Part shown: positions 51,628-60,470 of the stretch, one piece after another
Numbering within the stretch: the stretch's first letter is position 1
Layout of the letters: each line of letters begins with the position of its first letter
Origin: JAJNPS01 sp031378845
GTDB lineage: Bacteria; Pseudomonadota; Alphaproteobacteria; Rhodobacterales; Rhodobacteraceae
NCBI GenBank assembly: GCA_031378845.1
Contig: JANNES010000018.1
Coordinates: 124,001-188,000, forward strand
DNA length: 64,000 nt
Direction: 5' to 3'
The notes under the pieces: generated by a model
Told to the model about the DNA's origin: nothing
Databases searched by the model: none
What the model saw: the letters and a program-made list of their open reading frames with translations, nothing else
Position numbers and translations under genes: made by a program

Positions 51628-51993
51628 TTGGACATCCTCCTAAGGGAATACCTGCCCATCCTCATTCTGCTGGGCGTCGCCACGGGTCTGGGGCTGGTGC
51701 TGATCTTTGCCGCCGTAGTGCTGGCGGTGCGCAATCCCGACCCCGAAAAGGTCAGCGCCTACGAGTGCGGCTTCAACGCCTTTGACGATGCACGGATGAA
51801 GTTCGACGTGCGGTTTTACCTTGTCTCGATCCTGTTCATCATCTTTGACCTTGAAGTTGCGTTCCTCTTTCCCTGGGCGGTGGCGTTTGGCGAAATCAGT
51901 ATGACGGCATTCTGGTCGATGATGGTGTTTCTGGGCGTGCTGACGATCGGCTTTGCGTATGAGTGGAAAAAAGGCGCGCTGGAATGGGAATGA
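51628..51993 (+). CDS. nuoA: NADH-quinone oxidoreductase subunit A
   Basis: 121 residues from a TTG start (MDILLREYLPILILLGVATG), with AAGGAG six bases upstream. Three membrane helices; the conserved KVSAYECGFNAFDDARMKFDVRFYLVSILFIIFDLEVAF is the complex I quinone-loop region shared with mitochondrial ND3, and Cys in YECG is the conserved one. First gene of the nuo operon. A 141-base gap separates it from the nuclease gene. Confidence 0.97.
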   Translation: MDILLREYLPILILLGVATGLGLVLIFAAVVLAVRNPDPEKVSAYECGFNAFDDARMKFDVRFYLVSILFIIFDLEVAFLFPWAVAFGEISMTAFWSMMVFLGVLTIGFAYEWKKGALEWE

Positions 51994-52057
51994 CTCTGGG
52001 CCAAGCGATCATGGCGGGCTATCTGGCTGCAGATGATAGGGTTTGTGGGGTGACATC

Positions 52058-52591
52058 ATGGGCATAGCGACCGGAGCCAACACCGCAGGCGGTGATGCCG
52101 ACGTGGCCACGCGTGCTCTGAATGCCGAACTGGCCGACAAGGGGTTTTTGTTGACCTCGACTGCGGATATCATCAACTGGGCGCGCATTGGCTCCTTGCA
52201 CTGGATGACGTTCGGCCTGGCCTGCTGTGCGGTGGAGATGATGCACACCTCGATGCCGCGCTATGATCTGGAACGCTTTGGCACCGCCCCACGCGCATCC
52301 CCGCGCCAGTCCGACCTGATGATTGTGGCGGGGACGCTGACCAACAAGATGGCCCCGGCCTTGCGCAAGGTTTATGACCAGATGCCCGAACCGCGCTATG
52401 TGATCTCGATGGGGTCTTGCGCGAATGGTGGCGGGTACTACCACTATTCCTACAGCGTCGTGCGCGGCTGCGACCGGATCGTGCCGGTCGACATCTATGT
52501 TCCTGGCTGCCCCCCCACAGCCGAGGCGCTTCTTTACGGCATCTTGCAACTGCAACGCAAAATCCGCCGCACCGGCACGTTGGTAAGGTAG
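52058..52591 (+). CDS. nuoB: NADH-quinone oxidoreductase subunit B (cluster N2)
   Basis: 177 residues. The Cys set LACCAVEMMHT, GSCANGGGYYHY and VPGCPPTAEALLYG binds the terminal [4Fe-4S] cluster N2. The start at 52058 has GGGGTGA upstream. Cofactor and quinone-site neighbour of NuoD in the peripheral arm. Confidence 0.97.
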   Translation: MGIATGANTAGGDADVATRALNAELADKGFLLTSTADIINWARIGSLHWMTFGLACCAVEMMHTSMPRYDLERFGTAPRASPRQSDLMIVAGTLTNKMAPALRKVYDQMPEPRYVISMGSCANGGGYYHYSYSVVRGCDRIVPVDIYVPGCPPTAEALLYGILQLQRKIRRTGTLVR

Positions 52592-52595
52592 TCCC

Positions 52596-53201
52596 ATGTC
52601 CGAAGCCCAGAGCGACCTTGCAGGCCTGATCACGCTGCGACGCCCGAATGCGGTGCAATCATCCTCTATCACCCATGGTGAGCTGACGCTGCAGGTGATG
52701 CCTGCGCATCTGGAGGATTTGGTTGAGTTCCTGCGCACCGACCCGTCCTGCCGGTTCAGCTCGCTCGTCGACATCACCGCGATCGATCATCCATCGCGCG
52801 TTGAGCGGTTCGATGTCGTCTATCACTTCTTGTCGATGTACCAGAACCATCGCATCCGCCTGAAGCTTACGATCCGCGAGACGGACATGGTGCCCTCGAT
52901 CAGTGCGATCCATCCTTCGGCCAACTGGTTCGAGCGTGAAGTCTTTGACATGTTCGGCATCCTGTTCAGTGGCCATCCCGACCTGCGCCGGATCTTGACG
53001 GATTACGGCTTTCGCGGGCACCCGCTGCGCAAGGATTTCCCGACGACGGGCTATATCGAGGTGCGCTATGACGAGGCGCTCAAGCGTGTTGTCTATGAAC
53101 CGGTGACGCTGGTGCAGGAGTATCGGCAGTTTGATTTCATGAGCCCGTGGGAGAGTGCGGATTACATTCTTCCCGGCGACCAGAAAGCTGCAACGAAATG
53201 A
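52596..53201 (+). CDS. nuoC: NADH-quinone oxidoreductase subunit C
   Basis: 201 residues. FSSLVDITAIDHPSRVERFDV and PSISAIHPSANWFEREVFDMFGI are the 30-kDa subunit motifs, then HPDLRRILTDYGFRGHPLRKDFP and the C-terminal VTLVQEYRQFDFMSPWES. It links NuoB and NuoD in the quinone module. Its stop overlaps the following thioesterase start. Confidence 0.97.
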   Translation: MSEAQSDLAGLITLRRPNAVQSSSITHGELTLQVMPAHLEDLVEFLRTDPSCRFSSLVDITAIDHPSRVERFDVVYHFLSMYQNHRIRLKLTIRETDMVPSISAIHPSANWFEREVFDMFGILFSGHPDLRRILTDYGFRGHPLRKDFPTTGYIEVRYDEALKRVVYEPVTLVQEYRQFDFMSPWESADYILPGDQKAATK

Positions 53202-53629
53202 AGCCCGGCCTTGAAACAGGGTCCAAGGCGACGTTTCGCCATCGGATCGAGGCGCGCCATACGGTGCCCGCGCTTTATCCGGAATCGCCGCTGTTTCAGG
53301 ACGTGCCAGGGGTCTTTGCAACCGGCTATATGGTTGGGCTGATGGAATGGGCGTGTCTGGAGCACCTGTCGCCGTTTTATGATGTCGGCGAGGGATCGTT
53401 GGGGACGCATATAGATGTCAGCCATGTCGCACCCACGCCACCGGGTCTGACGGTGACGGTGGATACCGAAGTGACGCAGATCGAAGGCAAGTTCGTCTGG
53501 TTCAACGTGCGCGCCCATGACGGCGTCGACCTGATCGGGCAAGGCCGGCACCAGCGTGCCGTGGTGGCATGGGACAAATTCACGCCGCGGGCCATGGCCA
53601 AGGCGGCAGTTGGGGAACATCTGCGATGA
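53198..53629 (+). CDS. Hotdog-fold thioesterase-like protein (FlK type) inside the nuo operon
   Basis: 143 residues. GSKATFRHRIEARHTVPALYPE, then GYMVGLMEWACLEHLSPF and LGTHIDVSHVAPTPPGLTV, follow the layout of fluoroacetyl-CoA thioesterase-like proteins: a conserved glutamate in MEWA and a histidine in THIDVSH. The gene overlaps nuoC (ATGA) and nuoD (ATGA), so its expression is tied to complex I. Its natural substrate is unknown; acyl-CoA housekeeping for the membrane complex is a guess. Confidence 0.8.
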   Translation: MKPGLETGSKATFRHRIEARHTVPALYPESPLFQDVPGVFATGYMVGLMEWACLEHLSPFYDVGEGSLGTHIDVSHVAPTPPGLTVTVDTEVTQIEGKFVWFNVRAHDGVDLIGQGRHQRAVVAWDKFTPRAMAKAAVGEHLR

Positions 53630-54864
53630 TGGACGGCGACATCCGCACCAATACCTATGACGACGGGTCCAAGGATTTTGAAACCGGCGAGCAGAAGATT
53701 CGCAATTTCAACATCAACTTCGGCCCGCAACACCCTGCAGCACATGGTGTTTTACGTCTTGTGCTGGAGTTGGACGGCGAGATTGTCGAACGCTGCGATC
53801 CCCATATCGGCCTGCTGCATCGCGGCACTGAAAAGCTGATGGAAAGCCGGACCTACCTGCAGAATCTGCCGTACTTCGACCGGCTGGATTACGTCGCCCC
53901 GATGAATCAGGAACACGCCTGGTGTCTGGCGATCGAGCGGCTGACCGGGGTCGACGTGCCGCGCCGGGCATCGTTGATCCGCGTTCTCTTTTGCGAGATC
54001 GGGCGGGTCCTGAGCCACCTGTTGAACGTGACGACCCAAGCCATGGACGTGGGCGCGCTGACGCCACCGCTCTGGGGTTTTGAGGAACGCGAAAAGCTGA
54101 TGGTGTTTTACGAGCGGGCCAGCGGCGCGCGCCTGCATGCGGCCTATTTCCGTCCGGGTGGCGTGCATGTCGACCTGACCCCCCAGCTGATCGAGGATAT
54201 CGATCAATGGGCGGTCGAGTTTCCGCGCGTGCTGGACGACATTGACGGGCTTCTGACCGAAAATCGCATCTTCAAGCAGCGCAATGCCGACATCGGCGTG
54301 GTGAACGAGGATGATATCCAGAAATACGGGTTTTCCGGCGTCATGGTGCGCGGGTCTGGTCTGGCGTGGGATCTGCGGCGCAGCCAGCCGTATGAATGCT
54401 ATGACGAGTTTGCGTTCCAGATCCCCGTCGGCAAGAACGGCGATTGCTATGACCGTTATCTGTGCCGCATGGCGGAGATGCGCGAGTCGACGTCGATCAT
54501 TCGCCAGGCCGTGGCCAAACTGCGTGTGGAAAAGGGCGATGTCCTTGCACGCGGCAAGATCACGCCGCCGCCGCGGGCTGAGATGAAGACCTCGATGGAG
54601 GCGCTGATCCATCACTTCAAGCTTTATACCGAAGGGTTTCACGTGCCAGCGGGCGAGGTTTATGCGGCGGTCGAGGCCCCCAAGGGCGAGTTCGGGGTGT
54701 ATCTGGTGGCCGATGGGTCGAACAAACCCTACCGCGCCAAAATCCGCGCGCCGGGCTTTTTGCACCTTCAGGCCATGGATCACATCTGCAAGGGGCATCA
54801 ACTGGCCGACGTGGCCGCCATCATCGGAACGATGGACGTGGTGTTCGGGGAGATTGATCGGTGA
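53626..54864 (+). CDS. nuoD: NADH-quinone oxidoreductase subunit D
   Basis: 412 residues. NFNINFGPQHPAAHGVLRLVL, IGLLHRGTEKLMESRTY and DRLDYVAPMNQEH are the 49-kDa subunit motifs; the conserved GPQHPAAHG loop sits at the quinone site. Two ATGs lie at 53626 and 53629. It overlaps the upstream thioesterase and the downstream small gene. It is paralogous to hydrogenase large subunits. Confidence 0.97.
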   Translation: MMDGDIRTNTYDDGSKDFETGEQKIRNFNINFGPQHPAAHGVLRLVLELDGEIVERCDPHIGLLHRGTEKLMESRTYLQNLPYFDRLDYVAPMNQEHAWCLAIERLTGVDVPRRASLIRVLFCEIGRVLSHLLNVTTQAMDVGALTPPLWGFEEREKLMVFYERASGARLHAAYFRPGGVHVDLTPQLIEDIDQWAVEFPRVLDDIDGLLTENRIFKQRNADIGVVNEDDIQKYGFSGVMVRGSGLAWDLRRSQPYECYDEFAFQIPVGKNGDCYDRYLCRMAEMRESTSIIRQAVAKLRVEKGDVLARGKITPPPRAEMKTSMEALIHHFKLYTEGFHVPAGEVYAAVEAPKGEFGVYLVADGSNKPYRAKIRAPGFLHLQAMDHICKGHQLADVAAIIGTMDVVFGEIDR

Positions 54865-55262
54865 TCTATCGCATTTTGTTGGCGGGATCGATGTTTGCTC
54901 CGTTTGCAGCGCAAGCTCAGGATGGAAAGGCCGACGCTTTTGTCCTTCAGTCCTGTCTGGACGCTGGTTCGCTAGTATTTTCGCTGGCATCAATCGGATT
55001 TGATCCACCGCCGAAAGAACGTCAGTCAGAAATACTCGATGACTTCGCAAGAGCGGCGGACCTTTTGGGAATCGCCGGAGGAGCGCGAACGAAAGTGATC
55101 TTGGAAAATCAATCAAGCGATGTTCGCCTCTTGGAGGCTAACGCGTTCGCCTGCTTTCAAGACGAGCCGTCCTGTAATCGTTCACCTGAACTTCTTTCTG
55201 CAGGATTTTCTGCGTCCGGCAAGTTCAGAGTTGGATGTGAACAAGACTATCTAGGAAACTGA
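54861..55262 (+). CDS. Putative secreted protein between nuoD and nuoE, function unknown
   Basis: 133 residues from a GTG start that overlaps the nuoD stop. The N terminus is a signal peptide with a probable cleavage site after AQA (FAAQAQDG). Four cysteines in the mature part (SCLDA, FACF, PSCNR, VGCEQ) could form disulfides. The DNA is distinctly more A/T-rich than the nuo genes around it, which suggests a late insertion. No family is recognised. Confidence 0.6.
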   Translation: MIYRILLAGSMFAPFAAQAQDGKADAFVLQSCLDAGSLVFSLASIGFDPPPKERQSEILDDFARAADLLGIAGGARTKVILENQSSDVRLLEANAFACFQDEPSCNRSPELLSAGFSASGKFRVGCEQDYLGN

Positions 55263-55267
55263 TTGTA

Positions 55268-56434
55268 ATGCTCCGCCGCCTTCACCCCCACCAACCCGCT
55301 TCGTTTGAATTCACCCCGGCCAACCTTGCCTGGGCCAAGGGGCAGATGTCGAAGTATCCCGAAGGTCGTCAGGCATCGGCCATCATTCCGCTTCTCTGGC
55401 GCGCGCAGGAACAGGAGGGGTGGTTGTCGCGTCCCGCCATCGAGCATGTGTCGCAGATGCTTGGCCTCGCCTATATCCGGGGGCTGGAGGTGGCGACGTT
55501 CTACTTCATGTTCCAGTTGCAGCCCGTCGGCTCGGTCGCGCATCTCCAGATTTGCGGCACCACCAGCTGCATGATTTGCGGCGCGGAGGAGCTGATTGCG
55601 GTCTGCAAAGAGATGATTGCCAAGACGCCACATACGCTGTCGGCGGATGGCAAGTTCAGCTGGGAAGAGGTCGAGTGTCTGGGTGCCTGCGCAAACGCAC
55701 CAATGGCCCAGATCGGCAAGGACTATTACGAGGATTTGACGCCCGACAAACTGACCTACCTCATCGCGCGGTTCGGCAAGGGCGACGTCCCGGTGCCAGG
55801 ACCCCAGAACGGGCGCTATGCGGCGGAACCGGCAAGCGGGCTGACCAGCCTCAAGGAGTTTGAATCGGGGCGGCGTCAGTACAATGCCAGCGCCCAATAT
55901 GCGGTCGATCTGCGCGATACGATCAAACGGATCGACGGCTCTGAGGTGCCGCTGACCACGCCTTGGATGGGCAAACTGGCGAAGGTCACGGCCGCGCGGT
56001 CGACGCCGACAGAGCCCAAACCCGGTAAAGCCAGCGTGGCCGACGCTTCCGGCATCACGGTCCAAGAGGCTCCGGCGCGCTCAAAGGGCAAACCTGTTGC
56101 GGATGGCAATTCGCGCCTGGCAACACCTCTGGCCACACCGCAGGCCAAGGCCCCGGTGGATATGCCAAAGCGTCGGCCAAAGGCGCTGACGGCGGCGCGG
56201 GGCGGCCAGAAAGATGACCTCAAGATCATTGTCGGCATCGGCCCGAAGCTGGAAACTCTTTGCCACAAGCTTGGCTTTTTCCACTTTGACCAGATCGCTG
56301 CCTGGACTGGGGCAGAGATTGCTTGGGTTGACGATAACCTCGACGGCTTCAAGGGCCGCGTCACACGCGACAACTGGGTGGGGCAAGCCAAGGCCTTGGC
56401 CGCACGCGATCTTACAACAGGAAAAGGCACGTGA
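55268..56434 (+). CDS. nuoE: NADH-quinone oxidoreductase subunit E with C-terminal helix-hairpin-helix extension
   Basis: 388 residues, far longer than the usual 160-240. The [2Fe-2S] ligands lie in CGTTSCMICG and CLGACANAPM in the N-terminal 190 residues. A linker of low complexity follows and then a C-terminal domain (LKIIVGIGPKLETLCHKLGF, DQIAAWTGAEIAWVDDNL) that has the GIGPK hairpin of helix-hairpin-helix folds. The same domain closes the next gene. Such extensions are seen in other alphaproteobacteria. Confidence 0.95.
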   Translation: MLRRLHPHQPASFEFTPANLAWAKGQMSKYPEGRQASAIIPLLWRAQEQEGWLSRPAIEHVSQMLGLAYIRGLEVATFYFMFQLQPVGSVAHLQICGTTSCMICGAEELIAVCKEMIAKTPHTLSADGKFSWEEVECLGACANAPMAQIGKDYYEDLTPDKLTYLIARFGKGDVPVPGPQNGRYAAEPASGLTSLKEFESGRRQYNASAQYAVDLRDTIKRIDGSEVPLTTPWMGKLAKVTAARSTPTEPKPGKASVADASGITVQEAPARSKGKPVADGNSRLATPLATPQAKAPVDMPKRRPKALTAARGGQKDDLKIIVGIGPKLETLCHKLGFFHFDQIAAWTGAEIAWVDDNLDGFKGRVTRDNWVGQAKALAARDLTTGKGT

Positions 56435-56486
56435 CGACATACAGGGCCCCGCATAGAGGGCCATATCATCAGGGGAGTGACACGAG

Positions 56487-57134
56487 ATGAAGTTAGCGAC
56501 GAACAAGAATGCGCCCAATCTCGCGGGCTGGTTTATCGGCCTCGCCATGGGCGTGGTTGCGTTTGCCGTGGCAAGGCTCGTGGGCCAGTTGTCCAATGAG
56601 GCCGCGGTTGCGATTGGCGTCATCGTGGCGTTGCTGGCCGGTCTGGTCATGGGGATGCCTTGGGGCGCGAAAAGCAGCCTTGCGTCAAAGCCTGCGAGCG
56701 CCAAGCCGATGCTCTCGCCCGCGCCGATGGTTGCCCCAAGCGCCGCACCCGCGCCCGCAGCCGCAGCCGCGTCAAAGCCTGCGGTCGCCCCCGCGATAGC
56801 AAAACCGGCGCCGGCCCCCGCAGCCGTCATGGCCAAACCTGAAACGTCCAGACGGCCCGAAGCGCTCAAAGCTGCGCGCGGTGGCAAGGCTGACGATCTC
56901 AAGATCATCAAGGGCATTGGGCCAAAGCTGGAAATTCTGTGCCATACCTTGGGATTTTATCACTTTGATCAGGTGGCGAACTGGAAAGCGGACGAAATCG
57001 CATGGGTTGACGAGAACCTCGAAGGCTTCAAGGGCCGGGTGACCCGTGACCGTTGGGTCCCGCAGGCCAAGGCGATTGTCAGCATGGGCCCCGTGGAGTT
57101 TCTGCGCCGTCTGGATGCAGGCGAGGAGTTCTAG
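56487..57134 (+). CDS. Membrane protein with Ala/Pro linker and helix-hairpin-helix domain
   Basis: 215 residues: two N-terminal membrane helices (AGWFIGLAMGVVAFAVARLV; AAVAIGVIVALLAGLVMGM), an Ala/Pro-rich linker and the C-terminal domain LKIIKGIGPKLEILCHTLGF with IAWVDENLEGFKGRVTRDRW. That C-terminal domain is closely similar to the NuoE tail just upstream, so the two are duplicates of the same module. Possible role: an assembly or anchoring factor for the NADH-binding module (inference). Confidence 0.8.
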   Translation: MKLATNKNAPNLAGWFIGLAMGVVAFAVARLVGQLSNEAAVAIGVIVALLAGLVMGMPWGAKSSLASKPASAKPMLSPAPMVAPSAAPAPAAAAASKPAVAPAIAKPAPAPAAVMAKPETSRRPEALKAARGGKADDLKIIKGIGPKLEILCHTLGFYHFDQVANWKADEIAWVDENLEGFKGRVTRDRWVPQAKAIVSMGPVEFLRRLDAGEEF

Positions 57135-57140
57135 GGACAC

Positions 57141-57368
57141 ATGAGGCAGCCGCCGGACCCAGAACAAGACCAACATCTGTCGCGCCAGGCGCGGCTGGTG
57201 GCCTTTGTCATCGCGGGGACGGCTGTCTTGTGGATCGGCGTGCAGTGGTTGGGGGGAACGCTGGGCTGGGAAACCCGGTTTGTCTTTCTTTTCGACTTTG
57301 CCGCAATTGCCGCATTTATCTGGGCAATGGTTATGACGTATCAGATCTGGCGAAAGCACCAAGATTAG
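57141..57368 (+). CDS. DUF5337-like small membrane protein
   Basis: 75 residues: a charged N terminus (MRQPPDPEQDQHLSRQARLV), two membrane helices (AFVIAGTAVLWIGVQWL; FVFLFDFAAIAAFIWAMVM) and a basic end. Proteins of this size and pattern occur at this place in Rhodobacterales nuo operons. It starts 6 bases after the previous gene. Function unknown. Confidence 0.75.
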   Translation: MRQPPDPEQDQHLSRQARLVAFVIAGTAVLWIGVQWLGGTLGWETRFVFLFDFAAIAAFIWAMVMTYQIWRKHQD

Positions 57369-57381
57369 GAAAGAGGCAGGA

Positions 57382-58677
57382 ATGCTGAAAGATCAGGACC
57401 GCATTTTCACCAACCTGTACGGGATGCATGACCGCTCTCTTGCAGGGGCGAAAAAGCGTGGTCATTGGAATGGCACGGCTGAAATCATCCAGCGCGGACG
57501 CGATACCCTGGTCGATCAGGTCAAGGCATCAGGTCTGCGCGGACGTGGTGGGGCTGGGTTCCCGACGGGCCTGAAATGGTCGTTCATGCCGAAAGCGTCC
57601 GATGGTCGCCCGTCCTACCTTGTGGTCAATGCCGACGAGTCCGAGCCGGGCACCTGCAAGGACCGCGAGATCATGCGCCATGATCCGCATACGCTGATCG
57701 AGGGTTGCCTGATCGCCGCCTTCGCGATGGGGGCCCATGCCTGCTATATCTACATTCGCGGCGAATACATCCGTGAGCGTGAAGCACTGCAGGCGGCATT
57801 GGATGAATGCTATGACGCGGGTCTGATCGGCAAGAACGCCGCCAAATCCGGTTGGGACTTCGACTGTTACCTGCATCACGGTGCCGGGGCCTACATCTGC
57901 GGCGAGGAAACGGCGCTGCTGGAAAGCCTTGAGGGCAAAAAGGGCATGCCCCGGATGAAGCCGCCGTTCCCCGCAGGCTCGGGGCTTTACGGTTGCCCGA
58001 CCACGGTGAACAACGTGGAATCGATTGCCGTGGTGCCGACGATCCTGCGGCGCGGCGCGGACTGGTTTGCCTCCTTTGGCCGTCCGAACAACACCGGCAC
58101 CAAGCTGTTCGGCATCTCGGGGCACGTCAACAACCCCTGCGTCGTCGAAGAGGCGATGTCGATCCCGCTGAAGGAACTTCTCGACCGGCACTGCGGCGGG
58201 GTGCGGGGCGGCTGGAAGAACATCAAGGCGGTGATCCCCGGCGGGTCATCGGTGCCCTTGCTCACGCAGGCGCAATGCGACGAAGCGATTATGGATTTCG
58301 ACTGGCTGCGCGAGCAGCGGTCGGGCCTTGGCACGGCTGCGGTGATTGTGATGGACCAGTCGACCGACGTTATCAAGGCGATCTGGCGGCTGTCCAAGTT
58401 CTACAGGCACGAATCCTGCGGCCAGTGCACGCCCTGCCGCGAGGGCACGGGCTGGATGATGCGGGTGATGGACAGGCTGGTGCGCGGCGACGCGGAGGTC
58501 GAGGAAATCGACATGCTGATCTCGGTCACCAAGCAGGTCGAAGGGCATACGATCTGTGCGCTTGGCGACGCGGCGGCCTGGCCGATCCAGGGGCTGGTGC
58601 GCGCGTTCCGTGAGGAAATCGAGGACCGGATCAAGGCGAAGAAGACCGGTCGCATGGGCGCGATGGCGGCGGAATAG
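57382..58677 (+). CDS. nuoF: NADH-quinone oxidoreductase subunit F (FMN, NADH-binding)
   Basis: 431 residues. GLRGRGGAGFPTGLKWSFMP is the NADH/FMN-binding glycine loop; NADESEPGTCKDREIMRHDP and EETALLESLEGKKGMPRMK follow. The Cys set HESCGQCTPCREGTGWM plus the later Cys in HTICALGDAAAWP bind cluster N3. It forms the electron entry point with NuoE. Confidence 0.98.
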   Translation: MLKDQDRIFTNLYGMHDRSLAGAKKRGHWNGTAEIIQRGRDTLVDQVKASGLRGRGGAGFPTGLKWSFMPKASDGRPSYLVVNADESEPGTCKDREIMRHDPHTLIEGCLIAAFAMGAHACYIYIRGEYIREREALQAALDECYDAGLIGKNAAKSGWDFDCYLHHGAGAYICGEETALLESLEGKKGMPRMKPPFPAGSGLYGCPTTVNNVESIAVVPTILRRGADWFASFGRPNNTGTKLFGISGHVNNPCVVEEAMSIPLKELLDRHCGGVRGGWKNIKAVIPGGSSVPLLTQAQCDEAIMDFDWLREQRSGLGTAAVIVMDQSTDVIKAIWRLSKFYRHESCGQCTPCREGTGWMMRVMDRLVRGDAEVEEIDMLISVTKQVEGHTICALGDAAAWPIQGLVRAFREEIEDRIKAKKTGRMGAMAAE

Positions 58678-59178
58678 ATGAACGTGATGGAGATCGGAAT
58701 GATGAGAAGTCGTATCGTTTTGGCCGCGCTGCTAATGACCGTCGGACAAGGTGCTGCAGCCCAGGATACCCCCGGCAAAGTTCTGGCCGAAGCGACGTTC
58801 AAGCAAATCGACGCCAACGCCGATGGCGCAATCCCGATCGACGAGTTGCAGGCTTTTCGCGGGGATGTGTTTGTCTCGATGGACGCAGATTCCGACGGTG
58901 CAGTCACGCTGCCCGAGTTCCAAGGCTGGGACTTCGGGTTCGTGAACATTGCGGAGTCGGCGGACAGACTCGAAGGCTTTTCTACCGCACAGAAATTGAT
59001 CTTTGATCTTTGGGATCGCGACAATGACCAGCAGATGACGTCGGACGAAATGGGGGCGGCGATGGACCGCGAGTTGCCCTATGCCGATCTGAATGTGGAC
59101 GGATCATTGGACGTGACAGAATTCATCATGGGTTTTGGCGTGATGATCGCCTATCGCGCGGCGCTCAAGGTCGAATGA
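58678..59178 (+). CDS. Secreted EF-hand calcium-binding protein
   Basis: 166 residues with a signal peptide (RSRIVLAALLMTVGQGAAAQ). Four EF-hand-like loops are seen: DANADGAIPIDEL, DADSDGAVTLPEF, DRDNDQQMTSDEM and DLNVDGSLDVTEF. The gene starts directly after the nuoF stop; ATGs at 58699 and 58702 are alternatives that fit the signal peptide better. A link of calcium binding to complex I is not known; it is probably only co-transcribed. Confidence 0.8.
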   Translation: MNVMEIGMMRSRIVLAALLMTVGQGAAAQDTPGKVLAEATFKQIDANADGAIPIDELQAFRGDVFVSMDADSDGAVTLPEFQGWDFGFVNIAESADRLEGFSTAQKLIFDLWDRDNDQQMTSDEMGAAMDRELPYADLNVDGSLDVTEFIMGFGVMIAYRAALKVE

Positions 59179-59408
59179 GATGGTGCGCGACCGCAATCCG
59201 CTGAACACCCCCCATTCTGCCCGGACGGCGGTGTAAATGGTGCGGCTTTGGGTCATGCCCGCAATCGTTCCCGCCAGCGGTGCGGCGTTGTCCGCGCCCA
59301 TTATGTCGCGTGGCACAATCGGCGCTGCTATGCCCAATCAAGGACTTGTCATCGCATATCAGCCAATGACGCGTCATTTTTGGGGGCAGGCATGACATGG
59401 AGGCCCCG

Positions 59409-59819
59409 ATGACCCGACTTTCTGTGACCCTTGGTATCATGGCGCTGCTTGCAGCTGCCTGCCCCGCTTGGGCTTTGGACCCCTTGCCCGAAGAGACGCA
59501 TATCAACGACTCCTTGCGCGCTGGGCGTATTGGCGACGTGATCCGCAAGACGTGCCCGTCCGTCAGCGCCCGCATGTTCGTCGTGCTGGGCAAGATCGAG
59601 GACCTCAAGCGATACGCTCTCGACAAGGGTTACAGCCGCGATGAGGTCGAGGCCTTTCTCAAGAACCCCGAACAGAAAGCCAGGCTCAAGACAGAAGCTG
59701 CAGCCTATCTGGAGGCAGCAGGCGCAGTCGAGGGCGATACCGAAAGCTATTGCAAGGTTGGACGCGACGAGATTGCCAAAGGTAGCCTCGTCGGTGAACT
59801 GTTGAGGTCGTCGGAATGA
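59409..59819 (+). CDS. DUF5333-like secreted protein
   Basis: 136 residues from the ATG at 59409 with GGAGG seven bases upstream. The signal peptide LGIMALLAAACPAWALDPLP is followed by HINDSLRAGRIGDVIRKTCP, a conserved start of DUF5333 proteins, then a helical part with a second Cys (ESYCKVGRDEI). Found next to nuo genes in Rhodobacterales. Function unknown. Confidence 0.75.
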   Translation: MTRLSVTLGIMALLAAACPAWALDPLPEETHINDSLRAGRIGDVIRKTCPSVSARMFVVLGKIEDLKRYALDKGYSRDEVEAFLKNPEQKARLKTEAAAYLEAAGAVEGDTESYCKVGRDEIAKGSLVGELLRSSE

Positions 59820-59892
59820 CGCCAGTTGCGTGCATGACAGAAACCGAAATGACGCGTCGGCTTGCCATGCCTTGCAATGCAGCGGGGGGCAT

Positions 59893-60150
59893 ATGATCCG
59901 TTCCGGTGTTGTCAACCTTGTCGGGATGGGTCTGCTGGGCGCTTGCACGGCGTCCCCGTCGGGGACACCGTCTGTGGCGCAGGTCGCGCTCCGGGTCACC
60001 AACGGGGACAGCGCGTTTGCACAATCTGACGGCGCCGCCGCCCGCAAGCGCGCCGCGGCGCAATGCGCGGCGCGCGGGCAGCAGTTGCAAACCTCGATCT
60101 ATGACCGGTATGAGGCAGGGGCTTGGGTCTTTGTGGAGGGCTGCAGATGA
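59893..60150 (+). CDS. Small lipoprotein, 85 residues
   Basis: Signal peptide GVVNLVGMGLLGACTASPSG with lipobox LGAC. The mature part is short and helical (AARKRAAAQCAARGQQLQTS). It overlaps the next lipoprotein gene by four bases, so the pair is probably one unit. Unrecognised family. Confidence 0.65.
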   Translation: MIRSGVVNLVGMGLLGACTASPSGTPSVAQVALRVTNGDSAFAQSDGAAARKRAAAQCAARGQQLQTSIYDRYEAGAWVFVEGCR

Positions 60151-60470
60151 GGGCTGTTTTGGGGTTGGCATCAGTATTGGCGCTGACGGCCTGCGGGGGA
60201 CCACCGCCCGTGCTGTTTGACGGGATGAAAATCAAAGCCAAGGTCACTGCGACAAGCGAAGACAAGCGTGACTTTGATGTGGCCGTGCGCGACACTGCGG
60301 ACAAGGCGGCGACGGCGGCCAAAGCCGCGCGCTACGAAGCGACGCTTTACTGTCTGGAGCGCTTTGCGGGATCTGACGTGGTTTGGGCAGATGGCCCGCT
60401 GCAAGATGCCGCCACGCTTGTGACAGCTGACGGCTCTTTTGTGCGTCAAGGGCGTTGTGTGCAGAGATGA
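60147..60470 (+). CDS. Small lipoprotein, 107 residues
   Basis: Signal peptide AVLGLASVLALTACGGPPPV with lipobox LTAC. Mature part FDGMKIKAKVTATSEDKRDF onward, with two Cys (LYCLERFAG; RCVQR). Start ATG overlaps the previous stop (ATGA), and its stop overlaps the DUF3291 gene. Unrecognised family. Confidence 0.65.
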   Translation: MRAVLGLASVLALTACGGPPPVLFDGMKIKAKVTATSEDKRDFDVAVRDTADKAATAAKAARYEATLYCLERFAGSDVVWADGPLQDAATLVTADGSFVRQGRCVQR

